Shown one piece after another: positions 1-11,466 of a DNA stretch of 64,000 nt (its first letter is position 1; every line of letters starts with the position of its first letter). The DNA is from Bactrocera neohumeralis (Eukaryota; Arthropoda; Insecta; Diptera; Tephritidae). Under the pieces are notes generated by a model. That model was not told where the DNA came from and did no database searches. It was given only the letters and a program-made list of their open reading frames with translations. The translations under genes and the position numbers were made by a program. The stretch is taken from contig NW_026089623.1 in the NCBI RefSeq assembly GCF_024586455.1, forward strand, positions 11,554,784 to 11,618,783, in the 5' to 3' direction.

Positions 1-136
1 ATTGCTGCAATACCTTATCCGGCTTTTTTATCATTTTCTTCAATGTTTGCATATAATTCTCAAACTTTATGCGGAGAAATTATCAATCGCGCCAAACCGT
101 CTTACGCAGTCAGTTAAATGTAATAAGGCGTGTACA

Positions 137-1300
137 TTAAAACTGATTAAGTGTTCGCCGTGTATACTTGAAAACAAATTCTTGCAAAATTTTGTCAGCT
201 ACATTTAATTGGTGTTCTTCTGACTGCTCATATGAAAGAAGTCGAATTCCGACATGAAGCAAAAGAAAATGATAGTACAGGCATTCATCAATGCAGTCTT
301 TTAAAACAAATATACCTGTATATAGCAAAAATTGTCGGAACTCTGTTGATTTCCAATTGCTTATTTCATTAAAGTCACGCACTATTCGACAAAATTCGGA
401 CGGCACATATTTTGCCAAATAACGCAGCTTCTCATTCATTACGGAAATATTTCCTTTAGAAATAAGCAATTTTAATACTTTTTTCATTACACCTAAGTCT
501 ACTAAATGCATTGGTTCCAAAGGAAACTGTGAAACCATATTAAATTTTCTTTCTCCTATACTCTAATCTAATTGGTTGAAAAACTAACTCTCCTTTCAGA
601 TAACGACTTGAGCATACACATTTTGGACAACAATTTTTCCCTGTGTGAGAGATAACTCCAGTCACAAAGGCGCGAGCTGGTGAATCACAGGTAAAGGACC
701 TAATATCGAACTGTTTTATTAACTGATTTCTACCTACTTTCAGTCCATTTGCTCTAAGAAGACCTACCTCATTACAAAAATATCTAAGGAAATCTTCGGG
801 GTTATTTGGTTTGCTTCTTCCTTGGAAGCAGGCAATTAAAAACGCACAAACCTGAGGATAATTGGCTATTGAACCCATGACAGGCACAGACAATTTTTGA
901 CGACTTTGTTAATTGCAGTCCGTCTATTCCAACGTCAATATCCGCCTTTTCGAATTTTCAAGAAGTCAAATTCTTGAGAATTTAAGTTTTCTTCTATTCC
1001 AAAATACAAAAACTCTCCACCTGGTATGGCTTCAAAGCAAATTTTTTCTCGCATTGTTCCGAGGAGGGGTTTCGCTGATAATGGCAAAGCCATTAACACC
1101 AACTTTATCTAAAGTTTGAAGCAGGTCAGCGAGAGCATTTTGAGAAATATTATTTCTAATTGCCTACGCCTTCAATTCGACCACTTTATCGGAATGGTCC
1201 TCAACCTTCTCAACACATTGAAAATCTTCCCTAACTCTAACCTATCGACACTATCATTTGAAACCTCTTGAACAGATCATTCAGTCTTCGAAATTTTGCC
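137..1300 (-). pseudogene. TNP2/CACTA-like DNA transposase remnant
   Basis: Read on the minus strand, this is one broken protein in several frames. The piece at 893-540 contains DSPARAFVTGVISHTG followed by CPKC. The piece at 538-137 begins with FPLEPMHLVDLGVMKK. Upstream (about 1000-1300) other frames give GGEFLYFGIE and DIDVGIDGLQLTKSS. This motif order resembles uncharacterised animal transposase-like proteins related to the plant TNP2/CACTA group, which is recollection and not a search. A frameshift separates the two main pieces near 540-560, and more breaks lie near 900-1000. The C-terminal half may continue beyond the window edge. No terminal inverted repeats were found. Non-functional. 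Confidence 0.55.
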
Positions 1301-2023
1301 ACCGTAGATTCAAATTTGACTTTTCCTTGAGTTTGAAAGTTTTAGTTTTAAATAATGAATAAGATTTAAAACTAAAACTTAACTGATTGATAATAATAAT
1401 CAAATATCCACGTCGCAAACTAAAAAAATAAAATATTAAGTAGTCGTGAACTAATGTGAACTAATTTATAAATGAAATGTTAGTACTTTATGTTAATAAT
1501 ATTTTGTTTAGTAGTTTATAGCAACAAATATTAGTTTGATAAAGATTTTTGATTTGTAAATACTACAAATAGTATATTTCAGGAGGAAAATATAGTTGAG
1601 AAGTGTCTTTGTAAAAGAGAATATCTACTTCTTAATTAATTTTTCTAAAATGAGAAAACATTATAAGGGAAACATTTTTACTGATTTACTGAAAACTAGT
1701 ATTTCTGTTTAGGACTCACAATTTAACTTTTTACTGTATGAAATATCTTCTTGAGATCAACATCCAAGTAAAGAAGTTGTGTATTTCAGCAATGAGGACA
1801 AAACAATATAAAATAGTTTAAAAAATTAAAATGTAAATATCCTTTTTGAAAAGACACTCCTCATTTGCTTGAAGTAAGCTTGAAAAGTTTAATTTTAATT
1901 TTTAAAATCCTGCTTAGGAGCAGAAATGCGTATATGTATATGATGAAACACTAATGTTGTTTTTATTTTAAACAATTTTAGATATTCTGCATACGAACAG
2001 ATATCTTGGACGAACAATGAACA
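1301..2023. other. AT-rich non-coding stretch
   Basis: I see no coding frame of note and no element ends. It is very AT-rich with scattered stops in all frames, and probably holds unrecognisable repeat debris. Confidence 0.5.
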
Positions 2024-3081
2024 TTTTTATACTCGCAACAAAGTTGTTAGGAGAGTATTATAGTTTTGTTCACATAACGGTTGTTTGTAAGTCCTAAAAC
2101 TAAAAGAGTCAGATATAGGGTTATATATACCAAAGTGATCAGGGTGACGAGTAGAGTTGAAATCCGGATGTCTGTCTGTCCGTCCGTCCGTCCGTGCAAG
2201 CTGTAACTTGCTTAAAAAATGAGATGTCATGATGAAACGTGGTAAACGTATTTTGGCTCCATAAAAAGGTTAAGTTCGAAGATGGGCAAAATCGACCTAC
2301 TGCCACGCCCACAAAATGGCGAAACCGAAAACCTATAAAGTGTCATAACTAAGCCAGAAATAAAGATATTAAAGTGAAATTTGGCACAAAGGATCGCATT
2401 AGGGAGGGGCATATTTGGACGTAATTTTTTTGGAAAAGTTGGCGTGGCCCCGCCCCCTACTAAGTTTTTTGTACATATCTCGGAAACTACTATAGCTATG
2501 TCAACCAAACTCTACAGAGTCGTTTCCTTCAGGCATTTCCATATACAGTTCAAAAATGGAAGAAATCGGATAATAACCACGCCCACCTCCCATACAAAGG
2601 TTATGTTGAAAATCACTAAAAGTGCGTTAACCGACTAACAAAAAACGTCAGAAACACTAAATTATACGGAAGAAATTGCAGAAGGAAGCTGCACCCAAGG
2701 TTTTTTTTTTAAATTGAAAATAGGCGTGGCCTCGCCCACTTATGGACCAAAAACCATATCTCAGGAACTACTAGACCGATTTCAATGAAATTCAGTATAT
2801 AATATTTTCTTAACACGCTGATGACATGTACGAAATATGGGTGAAATCGGTTCACAACCACGCCTTCTTCCAATATAACGCTATTTTGAATTCCATCTGA
2901 TGCCTTTTCTGTATAATACGAGTATATTCATTAGGAACCAATGATGGTAGCGGAATAAAACTTTACACAAATACGGTATTTGAAAAATATGTAAATGACG
3001 GATATTGAAATCTCGATTATCACTTTATCATGTGAGAGTATAAAATGTTCGGTGACACCCGAACTTAACCCTTCCCTACTT
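2024..3081 (+). repeat. Dispersed repeat family A, copy 1 (mini-me/DINE-like)
   Basis: About 1.06 kb, repeated at 18326-19366 in the same orientation and at 11467-12529 inverted. It begins with a TATACTC-type end and carries a (GTCY)n tract at about 2169-2196. Near its end is GAGAGTATAAAA, the inverted counterpart of its start. A small hairpin with arms GTTCGG and CCGAAC follows just before the terminus. A GTCY microsatellite beside short inverted ends and a terminal hairpin is reminiscent of dipteran mini-me or DINE-1/Helitron-like elements. It has no coding capacity. Frames inside it that seem to encode proteins recur in all three copies but are not conserved protein domains. Confidence 0.75.
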
Positions 3082-3818
3082 GTTTGTTATAGAGGAGGTT
3101 ACCCAGTTCAAGAATATATATAGTTATACTCGCGGGAATACGAGTATTGAAATATACATGTGTTTTAAAACTGAAAATTACCACTATTTGAAGAACGTGT
3201 TTTTCGATTTAAAATTAATTTTACATTTATATTTCGCTTTTTATGTCCACTAGCACTTCACTAATTCGTGTAAATTCCCCTTATTTGTTTGTTGTACGCA
3301 ATATATTTGAATTCTCCAAATGATTCCTGTAATATTAAAATGTTTAATTATACACACAACATTCAATTCACAATGCTTACCTTTTTCTCCTTGTGAAGCT
3401 TTTTCGATTTCTCTATAAAAAAGAAATTAATAATATATATATATATATAATAGAAATTAATTATAAAATATTAAATTATCATGTAACGAACTTATCTCTT
3501 TAAAATCCAAAATAAACTGCGCTTTTCGTTTTCTTCTTCTTGAAAAATCGGGCATTCGTCTCTCCTATTCTACCAAGTTAGTATTACAATATGTTTAGAA
3601 TGTCGATAGTTTTGCTCTATCTTACTTGCGTATTTTCCCATTAAATTGAAAATTCCAGAAAATGTAACAGTGTTAGTGAACAGCTGAAAATGTTTCAGTG
3701 TGTTTGTGCAATCTGTTACCTCCGTCTTGCAGGGTACTCTTTTACTCTCTGTACTCTTTCTTGTTGATACGGGTGTTAACTCGCGCGAAACACATTCTTT
3801 AGAGAACATGAATTTTCG
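3082..3818. other. Unassigned DNA flanking the hAT MITE
   Basis: Holds an (AT)n run near 3435-3449 and a 79-codon minus-strand frame at 3570-3809 that matches no family I know. The MITE inserts just upstream of that frame's start. The frame might be a remnant of an older element, but nothing supports a function. Confidence 0.35.
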
Positions 3819-3826
3819 TAATAAAG

Positions 3827-4414
3827 CAGGAATAAAGGGATGTTAAACTTATTCCAGTGTGAGAGCGCCTCAAAATTAGCGTTTTTTATAACGTTTTCCA
3901 TTATGGCCAGATTGAACAAAATAAAAATTTGTGGGCATTTATCAACCCAATACCCAACATTTAGTACGAATAAAAAAATTACTAAATAGTGTTTATTTAT
4001 TATATGGAGTAAAACTATTTAAATCTTTTAAAGAATATTATAACAACTGACTTTTGTCCTTTCATACCCAATAATAGGATTTAAGCTGGTTAGCTCTCAA
4101 TCATTAAATGTTTTAATCATTTTCCATTGAAAATAAAACTATGATGCTTCAAATTATAAAACGTTGCATAAAATATCTTTAAATTTCACAAATTTATTTA
4201 ATTTTCATTGTTTTACATTTTTTATAAGTGGTCTTGAACGATGCAACAAATCCCTACGTTTACATATTTTTTGGTAAGATTTCAATCTGGCCATCGCTCG
4301 TTTCCAATTGATAAACGTCAAAACCTACTGAACTCGATTAGCTGTCAAAGTTCAGTAGGTTTTGACGTTTAGCAATTGCTCTCTCACTTCCAGTTAAACA
4401 TCTCTTTATTCCTG
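3827..4414. mobile_element. hAT-type MITE with 8-bp target duplication
   Basis: The left end reads CAGGAATAAAGGGATGTT and the right end is its imperfect inverted copy, finishing CTTTATTCCTG. It is flanked by identical 8-bp sequences TAATAAAG at 3819-3826 and 4415-4422. An 8-bp duplication with ends starting CAGG is the signature of hAT transposons. The 588-bp body has no transposase, so it is non-autonomous. An internal near-perfect hairpin lies at 4305-4378. Confidence 0.88.
4305..4378. repeat. Long hairpin inside the hAT MITE
   Basis: The two arms, 4305-4333 and 4350-4378, are inverted copies of each other with a single mismatch over 29 bases (each arm ends in CAATTG). The loop is about 16 bases. 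It sits close to the right end of the MITE and may be a separate tiny insertion or part of its subterminal structure. Confidence 0.85.
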
Positions 4415-4422
4415 TAATAAAG

Positions 4423-5284
4423 TTTGTCGATTTGTAGAACGTTGTTCAGGCATAAATCTTTCCATAATGAAATGCAAAAACAGTACTAGACAAAAATTTT
4501 CATACAGTTTGATCTGTCAAAAAACGGTGATTGAAAAGAGTCCTCTCTACTTAGATAAGCCGTTACATAACCATAATGAACTTTCCGGTTTTGTCAGTCA
4601 TCAAGTTTTGTAAATTGATCATTCTGATGGTCAAGTTTCAATTATTTTGCTTTTGAAACTGTGAATAGTAAGTATTTTAACATTTCGGGCACGAGTGCAC
4701 ATTTTGAGGGCTAGATGAGAGATCATCGCGGAATTAAAGTTTACACTTTATTATTTTCTAAAAAATATATTTTTAGCTCCTTAGAGCGATCTTTATTTAA
4801 TCACTTAAACAGTGTGAATTTTATGAACAGAAAAAAAGTTGTATACAAACGGGTTCTTGTATTTATACAAAAAAAGCTTCAAAGTAATATATTTATCAGT
4901 TGTAGTTTTGTGGGTTTTTATTCTATTTGGGGAAAAGTACTGAAGTGGAAAATTACTGATGTGGATGACAATTACATAGTTTAGTTATTTGGATAGTGTT
5001 ATCTTATAGTAAGTGATGTCAGCTTATTGCTAGGCAGATGTATATGTGTGGTAGCTATTATCAGTTGGGTTCAGTGTAAGTCATGTATTAACTCCCCTCC
5101 TTTATTGAAAAGATCTCCTGATCTTTTTATACGCTGGTGATTGCATCTTTCTTTATGAGATGTTCCAATCCTTGAGCCTTCAGTATTTGTTCATATCTTT
5201 TTTGTTGATTTTCTTTAAGTTTTAGAGTTTTACATTTCAATATGGCATAATACAATTTAAAACTTAAGTATATTTTGGGTTTTT
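4423..5284. other. Unassigned AT-rich DNA before gap
   Basis: No family recognised. A plus frame at 4715-4984 is low-complexity and lacks any domain I can name, so it is not called as a gene. Confidence 0.4.
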
Positions 5285-5384
5285 NNNNNNNNNNNNNNNN
5301 NNNNNNNNNNNNNNNNNNNNNNNNNNNNNNNNNNNNNNNNNNNNNNNNNNNNNNNNNNNNNNNNNNNNNNNNNNNNNNNNNNNN
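5285..5384. other. Assembly gap (100 N)
   Basis: Exactly 100 N, a conventional placeholder of unknown true length. Confidence 0.99.
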
Positions 5385-6210
5385 ATTCAAATTCATTGCG
5401 TTTAATTGATTTGTTTGCTTACATTTTTTCTTGTTGCAGTGTCTAAATCAGCTGTGATAATGTAATAGATTTCCAATGCTGACAAGTAGATGGCGCAAAA
5501 TCAGAGTCGCACCGAGAGATTTAGAGTGGATCAGTTTCAAATCACTTCTATGAAGGTGTTTTGAACTGTCATATTTGTATGGCGAAATCTTGATAAATTT
5601 ATAAGATTAGTGGGATAAACTACTCAACAGCCTAAATCGTGTGACTAAGTGTCGGTCTGAACATGGTAAGTATAAGAGCGTCCTGGGCGGGCTAATAGCT
5701 CACCAAGCGAACACCGCAAAACCGCAGCGTGAATCAGCTGATACGACTTATTTTATGAGAGCGCAATTTAAATGATTAGTCAACACCGCTTCCACAGTCC
5801 GCTTAACCGTACGTTACCGTGAAATTTCCCACGAATTGAAATTTCCCCGTAGAAACGAGTCAGCTGATTGCCCTCTTAAAACGCAGGGTTGTCAGTCTCG
5901 ATATACTGTAGTAATTATAAAAATTGTCTTCAATGCTTGTCGAATGCTATTATTTATAAATATATAAAGTATTTTTAATAGTTAGGTTTTAGTTTTAATA
6001 TTTTATATTATGAAAAATTATAATTGAAAAGTTAGATGTGTACAAAACTATAGATGCATATTGAGCAATAGCAACATTGTACAAATGAAAACAAAAGAGA
6101 ACAACTGATTTCTACGTTGCTACTATGGGATCAACTTTTGACAAATTTCGTTCATTAATGGCGGCAACTAATGAAGGGCGGAGCGGAATTCGCTAGTTTT
6201 GCTATTACTC
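5385..6210. other. Unassigned DNA
   Basis: I see no convincing coding frame or element end here. Several CAGCTGA/TCAGCTG words occur around 5730-5870, but no complete inverted repeat could be established. Confidence 0.4.
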
Positions 6211-6440
6211 CTTAAAGATTACTGCAAACATAAGTAACCTTCATAAAATCTTTGGGCGTTAATCAGGGAGCCATATCAAAACGTTTAAAAGTTGTTCGAA
6301 AGCAATAATAATCAGTTTTGCGTGTTTGTGACTAGTGATGAAGAATGGATCCATTACGGCAAGCACAAACTCAAAAATCATGGGTGAAACTTTACCAACC
6401 AGCCAAATCCGAAATTCTATGATACTATATATTTAAATTA
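6211..6440 (+). pseudogene. Mariner transposase remnant (catalytic D1 block)
   Basis: In plus-strand frames the sequence gives a helix-linker piece containing VNQGAISKRLK. After a deletion and stops it gives FVTSDEEWIHYGKHKL. The second piece matches the block around the first catalytic aspartate of DD34D mariner transposases (usually GDEKWIHY). The protein is frameshifted and lacks everything else locally. A fragment with the third catalytic block lies at 9150-9449 on the same strand. The two could be halves of one mariner separated by the MITE and Harbinger insertions, but that is inference. Confidence 0.65.
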
Positions 6441-6479
6441 CTCAATACCAATAGTTCTAAAGTAATTAACTTAATATTA

Positions 6480-7025
6480 GGCGTGTTTTATTTGACTATC
6501 ACAAGCTAATAGCTAAATTATAGACAAATAAAACGCACTTAACTTAATTCATATTTGCAAATATTAAAAACGAAGTGTGTTGGCGATGCAGGCGGGAACA
6601 GTCAGCTGATATTCAATTAGTTTCAAAATGTCTGGTGTAAAGAAAATGATAGTTTGAATTCTCCAATTTCTAAAGGGGATATTAAATTACTATATAAATA
6701 TATTTATTTTCTTCATTTGATGACATAAATACGAAAAGAGTTTACGACAAATGTTCATATTTCTATTAGTTTTAACTTAAACAAACACACAAAATCTTGT
6801 AAATTTGGTTTGTTTACATTTTCATCAGTCAAAATGAACTTTATCGTTATTGCCAAATACTTTCATAGCTATTGTGAATCAAAAAAAGCGATGAACTGGC
6901 AATACCTCCAGTTCAATATACAAGCCATGAAAGCTTATGACAAGCAAATACATATAGTTGTGTTGGCTAGGTCTTCCATACAAAATAAGCTAATAGCTTA
7001 ATTTGGTGGTCAAATAAAACACGCC
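6480..7025. mobile_element. TA-flanked MITE (Tc1/mariner-type target site)
   Basis: The left end GGCGTGTTTTATTTGAC and the inverted right end GTCAAATAAAACACGCC match over about 17 bases with one mismatch. They are flanked by TA at 6478-6479 and 7026-7027. The 546-bp body has no transposase; the frame at 6810-7001 is not a known protein. A partial inner copy of the end (ATAAAACGC) occurs near 6528. TA duplication suggests mobilisation by a Tc1/mariner enzyme. Confidence 0.8.
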
Positions 7026-7419
7026 TATAGCTTACATATGTACAAATTGTGTGAATGTTACGAATTAGTAAATTAATAGGGGGATTCTCTTGCTCTTGCA
7101 AAACACTTGCACGGTGCAAAAATTGCAGAATTTTTCTCTTGGTGCAACCGCACAACAACAAGCACACGTAGAAAATTATTTGCAGTGGCTGTAAAATATG
7201 TCAGACCAAAACCCATGTTTATTTTCGTGCAATGACACGTAAAAATATAATTGCAAACCTGTTTTAGCTGTCATTTTATATAAAGATATATTACGCCATT
7301 TTTGAGGAAGGTATGTTTTAAATAGATTTTATAATTTCTTTTTAAATTCTAAACAAATCTTACCGTTTTCCATAAGAGTGAATCATCCCTTTGGCGGCTA
7401 TCTGAGCTGAAAAAATTGC

Positions 7420-7620
7420 TATGGAAGCGAAGAAGCTGGAATATGACAAATATAAATTTGAAGTAGAAAAGAAAATTCAGGAAAGAAAATTGGATATAGA
7501 GTTAAAAAAATTAAATATAGAATTAAAAAATCGAAACTGATAAAAAATACAAGATGTTAGAATTAAAAATGAAAGAAAGAGTGGTTATGTACGAAATTGA
7601 AAGAAACAAGAAAAAACGTT
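7420..7620 (+). pseudogene. Charged coiled-coil fragment, possible Harbinger accessory protein
   Basis: The reading frame contains MEAKKLEYDKYKFEVEKK and continues with heptad-like runs rich in E, K, L and I until stops break it. Such C-terminal coiled coils are common in the Myb/SANT-like second protein of Harbinger elements. No DNA-binding domain is preserved here, so this identification is inference from context. Confidence 0.35.
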
Positions 7621-7630
7621 AATTTTGGCT

Positions 7631-8130
7631 GCACCGAAGACAATATACCCTTCACAGGTGCATTTCTTTTAGTAACTATGTGTTCAGTTTGTATGGAAGC
7701 TATATGCTATAGTAATCCGATCTGAACAATTTTTTCGGAGATTACATTGTTGCCTTAGATAATAATCTATTCCAAATTTCGTGAAGATACATTTTCAAAT
7801 GTGAAAGTTTTCCATACAAGAACTTGATTCCGATCGTTCAGTTTGTATGGTAGCTATATGCTATAGTTAACCGATATCGGCCGTTCCGACAAATGGGCAG
7901 CTTCTTGATGAGAAAATGACGTTTGCAAAATTTCAAAAGGATATCTTAAAAACTGAGGGACTAGTTCGTATATATACAGACGGACGGACGGGCAGACAGA
8001 CAGACGGACATGGTTAAATCGACTCAGCTCAACATACTGATCATTTATATATATACTTTATAGGGTCTCCGACGCTTCTTTCTGGGTGTTACAAACATCG
8101 TGACAAACTTAATATACCCTGTTCAGGGTA
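7631..8130 (+). repeat. Dispersed repeat family B with GAC-rich tract
   Basis: About 500 bp beginning AATATACCCTTCACAGG and ending in a small hairpin (ACCCTGTTCAGGGT) before TATAA. It carries a (GACG/GACA)n stretch at about 7978-8010. A diverged relative sits at 43206-43490. The recurring phrases AGCTATATGCTATAGT and CCGATATCGG are typical of a widespread fly repeat class with no coding potential. It interrupts the Harbinger remnant. Confidence 0.65.
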
Positions 8131-8299
8131 TAAATATGAAAATAAATGCAATTAAATATATTAAATTACATTTTTATTTATTTATGATTATTTATGGCAG
8201 TTAGATTATTTCTTTAGGTTTCATAAGTATGAACTTATGTAAATAGTTATATCAAAAAAAGAATTGTTATACCTTACACCACTATGTATTAAATACATA

Positions 8300-9010
8300 T
8301 TATTTATTGCTAATTAACGTTTTATTGATCACGAAACATTATTTTGTACAAAGATTTACGCTTGGGTTCTGCCTCAGTTGTTCGCCGGCCATTTTCATGT
8401 GGAGAAAATTTATCTAATTTTTCGTCGCTATCGACAACTACATTGTCTACGTAATCAATATTGTTAGAAGTAGGTCGTAAAATGTTATGCAATATGTAGC
8501 AAACAATAAACCTGTTGGAACATAGAATATGATTTTTCGGCCTGAATACTTATTCTTAATCTTTGAGTCTGCCAAAGCGTTCTTTTAGAATCCCAAAAGC
8601 AATATTTAATCCTCACGCCATATATGCTATGACGCAAGTTAAAAGCTTTACGCAGAATCTCCTGCTAGCCATTGAGAAGAAGAAAAAAATGAACCTTCCT
8701 GAGTGAAGAGAGCACTAGTACGAAACATGCGAACATCGTGTACACTACCAAAGTGTACCGCTACTACATGCCGAATCCTTAACTGTTAATCGCCTACAAC
8801 TTGTGCCTCTATGGAATAGATTCGGTTTTTGAAAAATAAGCCGAATGGTTAACAACTGGTGCTTCTGCAAGTTTCAATTCAGTACCATCAATATACTCTA
8901 TGCAATGCGGCATCCCATTGTATATTCTGTCAAGGAAGGATCGGGAATTCTTTATTCCCCCTCTCATCTTCCGCTTATATAGAATACAGGTACATTTTTT
9001 GTCCTACGTT
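8300..9010 (-). pseudogene. PIF/Harbinger DDE transposase remnant
   Basis: Minus-strand frames give, in order: CIEYIDGTELKL (first catalytic aspartate in the IDGT motif, near 8878-8895); a serine-rich stretch; FGILKERF-like and NKYSG segments near 8530-8600; and CYILHNILRP near 8475-8495. Order and motifs fit the DDE_Tnp_4 domain of PIF/Harbinger transposases. At least four stops or frameshifts make it inactive. It lies between family B and a mariner fragment. Confidence 0.7.
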
Positions 9011-9149
9011 GGTATAACTGTCCTTAATTATGATGCCAAAAATTAGCACGATCTGTCAACCAGTGTGTTTACAGCAGCTGTTTATGACAGTCGACTTCTG
9101 TAGTGTTTGTCGAATTTTACAAACTTTTTTAACGTATTTGTGTTAAATT

Positions 9150-9460
9150 TTGGTCAAAAACTCAACAAATATCTTTGAGCAAGCACCGTATTCACCTGAT
9201 TTAGCTCCATGTGGCTTCTGCCTATTTTTGTCATTCAAAGAACCGCTTCGGGGAAATCGATTTGAGTTAATTGAAGACATCAAAACAAATTCGACGCTAG
9301 AGCTGAAGACCATCCCGAAAAGTCCCTATAAAAATGTTTTGACGATTGGAAGAAGCGTTGGCACATGTGCATCGCTTCAAATGGATGTTACTTTGAAGGT
9401 GATAAAAAAAATTTGGATGATGATTGAAAAAATTTTGTTTCATTTATAAACTCCGGATTC
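9150..9460 (+). pseudogene. Mariner transposase C-terminal fragment with lost catalytic Asp
   Basis: The reading frame contains QAPYSPDLAPCGFCLF followed by FKEPLRGNRFELIEDIK. This is the third catalytic block and C-terminal tail of a mariner transposase. In active DD34D enzymes the residue after APC is aspartate (PCDFFLF type). Here it is glycine, which by itself would inactivate the enzyme. N-terminal DNA-binding domains are absent locally. It may be the missing part of the fragment at 6211-6440. Confidence 0.78.
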
Positions 9461-10484
9461 TTTTGTGTTATTTAACGATATCTCGTCTTTCATTCGTATC
9501 AGGCAAAGTGATATATTTATATTTTAACACCAAATTAGACGAAAACACTCGCTTTGTGATCTTGTAGAGTGTTTCACGATCTCCTACACCAAACTTTCCG
9601 AATCACCGCACTTTCACCCGATGAACCCAAACGATATATACATAGATCTACCGAAAATTGCTTAAGAGATTGACCGACCAATGAATAACGAAACAAATAC
9701 TCTATCGTCCAGGTTGCTGTAACTCATAGGTAACCATAAGAGTAACGAAACAAACAATTTTCAATAACAGATGACTAAGCAAATAGCCAATGAAACGGAC
9801 GCTGTTAACCGAAGAGTATCAGATAGTTCTCCAAAATAGTTCGCAAAGTAGACCAAGAAAATTAATGTGGCACTTGCGCTAAATCAATGAGATAGAGCGA
9901 GTAAGCTAATCACACCGAAGTGTAGTGAAAGAGGAGAAATATTTACTTTTTTGCGGAGGCTAGCACAAAAGTAATCTATCTTATAATGAATGCATTAAAC
10001 ACTGATAATCTAACAGTGGCCAGTTACCTAACTTTTACCCATCTTGTAGGCTCAATTTTGCGGGTGACATATTTTTATCTGTACGCAAGTGACATAAGTA
10101 TGTACAAACCCAAAGGTCACTACCGTATTTCGGCTTTTATATTGAGAGATAAGTACTTGAGTAGTAAAGGTGAAATAAATTTAATTAAACCGAAAAATCT
10201 CTGTGTTTTTTATTATTGACGCAGTCGTCCAGCGCAAGAGGTCTTTTTAAATCAATTCTATCGCGAACTAACCGCGAAACAAACTGCAAAATATTATAAT
10301 ATATTACAAAAAAAACAAATAATACTAATAACATTGAATATTATTGTGTATACAAGTTAAGAATTCTTATTTGAAATCTTGAAATAAAAGTGACCTTATT
10401 AAGTAAAAGTAGCTTTCAGCAAAAATCTTAAATATTTAAATAAAAAAATTGCGAACCTAAACAAACACAAAATTAATAAATAAG
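9461..10484. other. Unassigned DNA
   Basis: A plus frame at 9986-10219 encodes 77 residues with no recognisable domain. The rest is AT-rich. I see no element ends. Confidence 0.4.
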
Positions 10485-11310
10485 GAAGGCCTACGCTCGG
10501 GTGCAACCGAAAATTTACTTTAAGGTTTAAGACCACTCATGTAGAGTGAAGTCAGCCGGATGTTTGAAAATCCTGATATTAGTTATATAGGGGCCAGGCC
10601 AAGTTTTCACTGAAATTTATATATTTTATTCATTGGGATAACTCACATATTGACTGATATATGCGGTACAAAATCACCCAGAAGTTCGAAAATATTTATG
10701 TTAAGTATGTGATATACATACAGACACACCATTATAAGAAAAGGATTATCCCATAATTTCAGTTATATATATCACACATTGACCGACATTTTCGATAAAA
10801 AATCAACATTAGATACCGGGGTGTAAATATTCGGTACCTAGGGACTTTAACAGTTTTTATTGGATTTAAACAATTTTTGGTCATAAGGTGACACGTACTA
10901 AAGACATTATTCGTGCAAAGGTTTATTTCGTTATATTAATAGCTTCTTGATTTGTGTACGAGAAACTGAACGAATCAAATGGAACATAAAATTGTGCTAT
11001 ATGGGAAGTAGGCGCAGGTGCCCGTGCTACTGCGATCCTCTGTACCAAATTACAGCTTTATATCTTAATTTAGTTCTAAGTTATGGAAATTTATATGTTT
11101 TCGGTCAATCTCAATTTTTACTTAAGTACAGTTAAGCTTGGACGGACGGACGGACGGACAGACAGACAGTCTACCGAATGCCAACTTTTCTTGCCATCCT
11201 GATCATTTACTCAATATAACCCTATATATCTATCTCGTTTAGTTTTAGGTGATACGTACAACCGTTAGGTGAACAAACTGTAGCAACTGGATGCAAGAGT
11301 ATAATAATAG
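10485..11310 (+). repeat. Dispersed repeat family C with (GACG)n/(GACA)n tract
   Basis: Starts with GGAAGGCCTACGCTCGGGTG, a diverged version of the family A terminus, and ends near GATGCAAGAGTATAATAA. A GGAC-rich tract lies at about 11138-11170 followed by CTGATCATTTACTCAATATA. The ends resemble family A, but the interior is different, so I treat it as a related family. No coding potential. Confidence 0.55.
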
Positions 11311-11466
11311 TAAAATCATAGCAATACAAAATAGGATTCCCTCTTATCCAACTTTCGGAAACTATATTTTGCTTGACCTTTATTTGACTTTTCTTTGAGT
11401 CTCATTGACTTTCAAATGATCTTGGTAGCAAAGTGGAAAGGATTTACTACAACAAAAAAAAAAAAA

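Larger units (their letters stand above)
7078..9010. mobile_element. PIF/Harbinger-like element, decayed, one end visible
   Basis: The left end starts AGGGGGATTCTCTTGCTCTT. The first ~170 bases closely match (inverted) the end of the short element at 14588-15010, which defines a family. Inside are a coiled-coil-coding fragment (7420-7620), a GAC-rich repeat insertion (7631-8130) and a decayed Harbinger transposase on the minus strand (8300-9010). The matching right end was not found, so this copy is truncated or rearranged. Assigning the transposase to the same element rests on proximity. Confidence 0.6.

Noticed and set aside
2381..2638. 85-codon frame recurring at 18701-18958 and inverted at 11904-12119
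   Set aside because: The recurrence is due to the family A repeat. Stops and substitutions do not follow protein-coding patterns.
4715..4984. 89-codon plus frame
   Set aside because: No domain, AT-rich, no context supporting a gene.
9986..10219. 77-codon plus frame
   Set aside because: No recognisable domain and no support from flanking structure.
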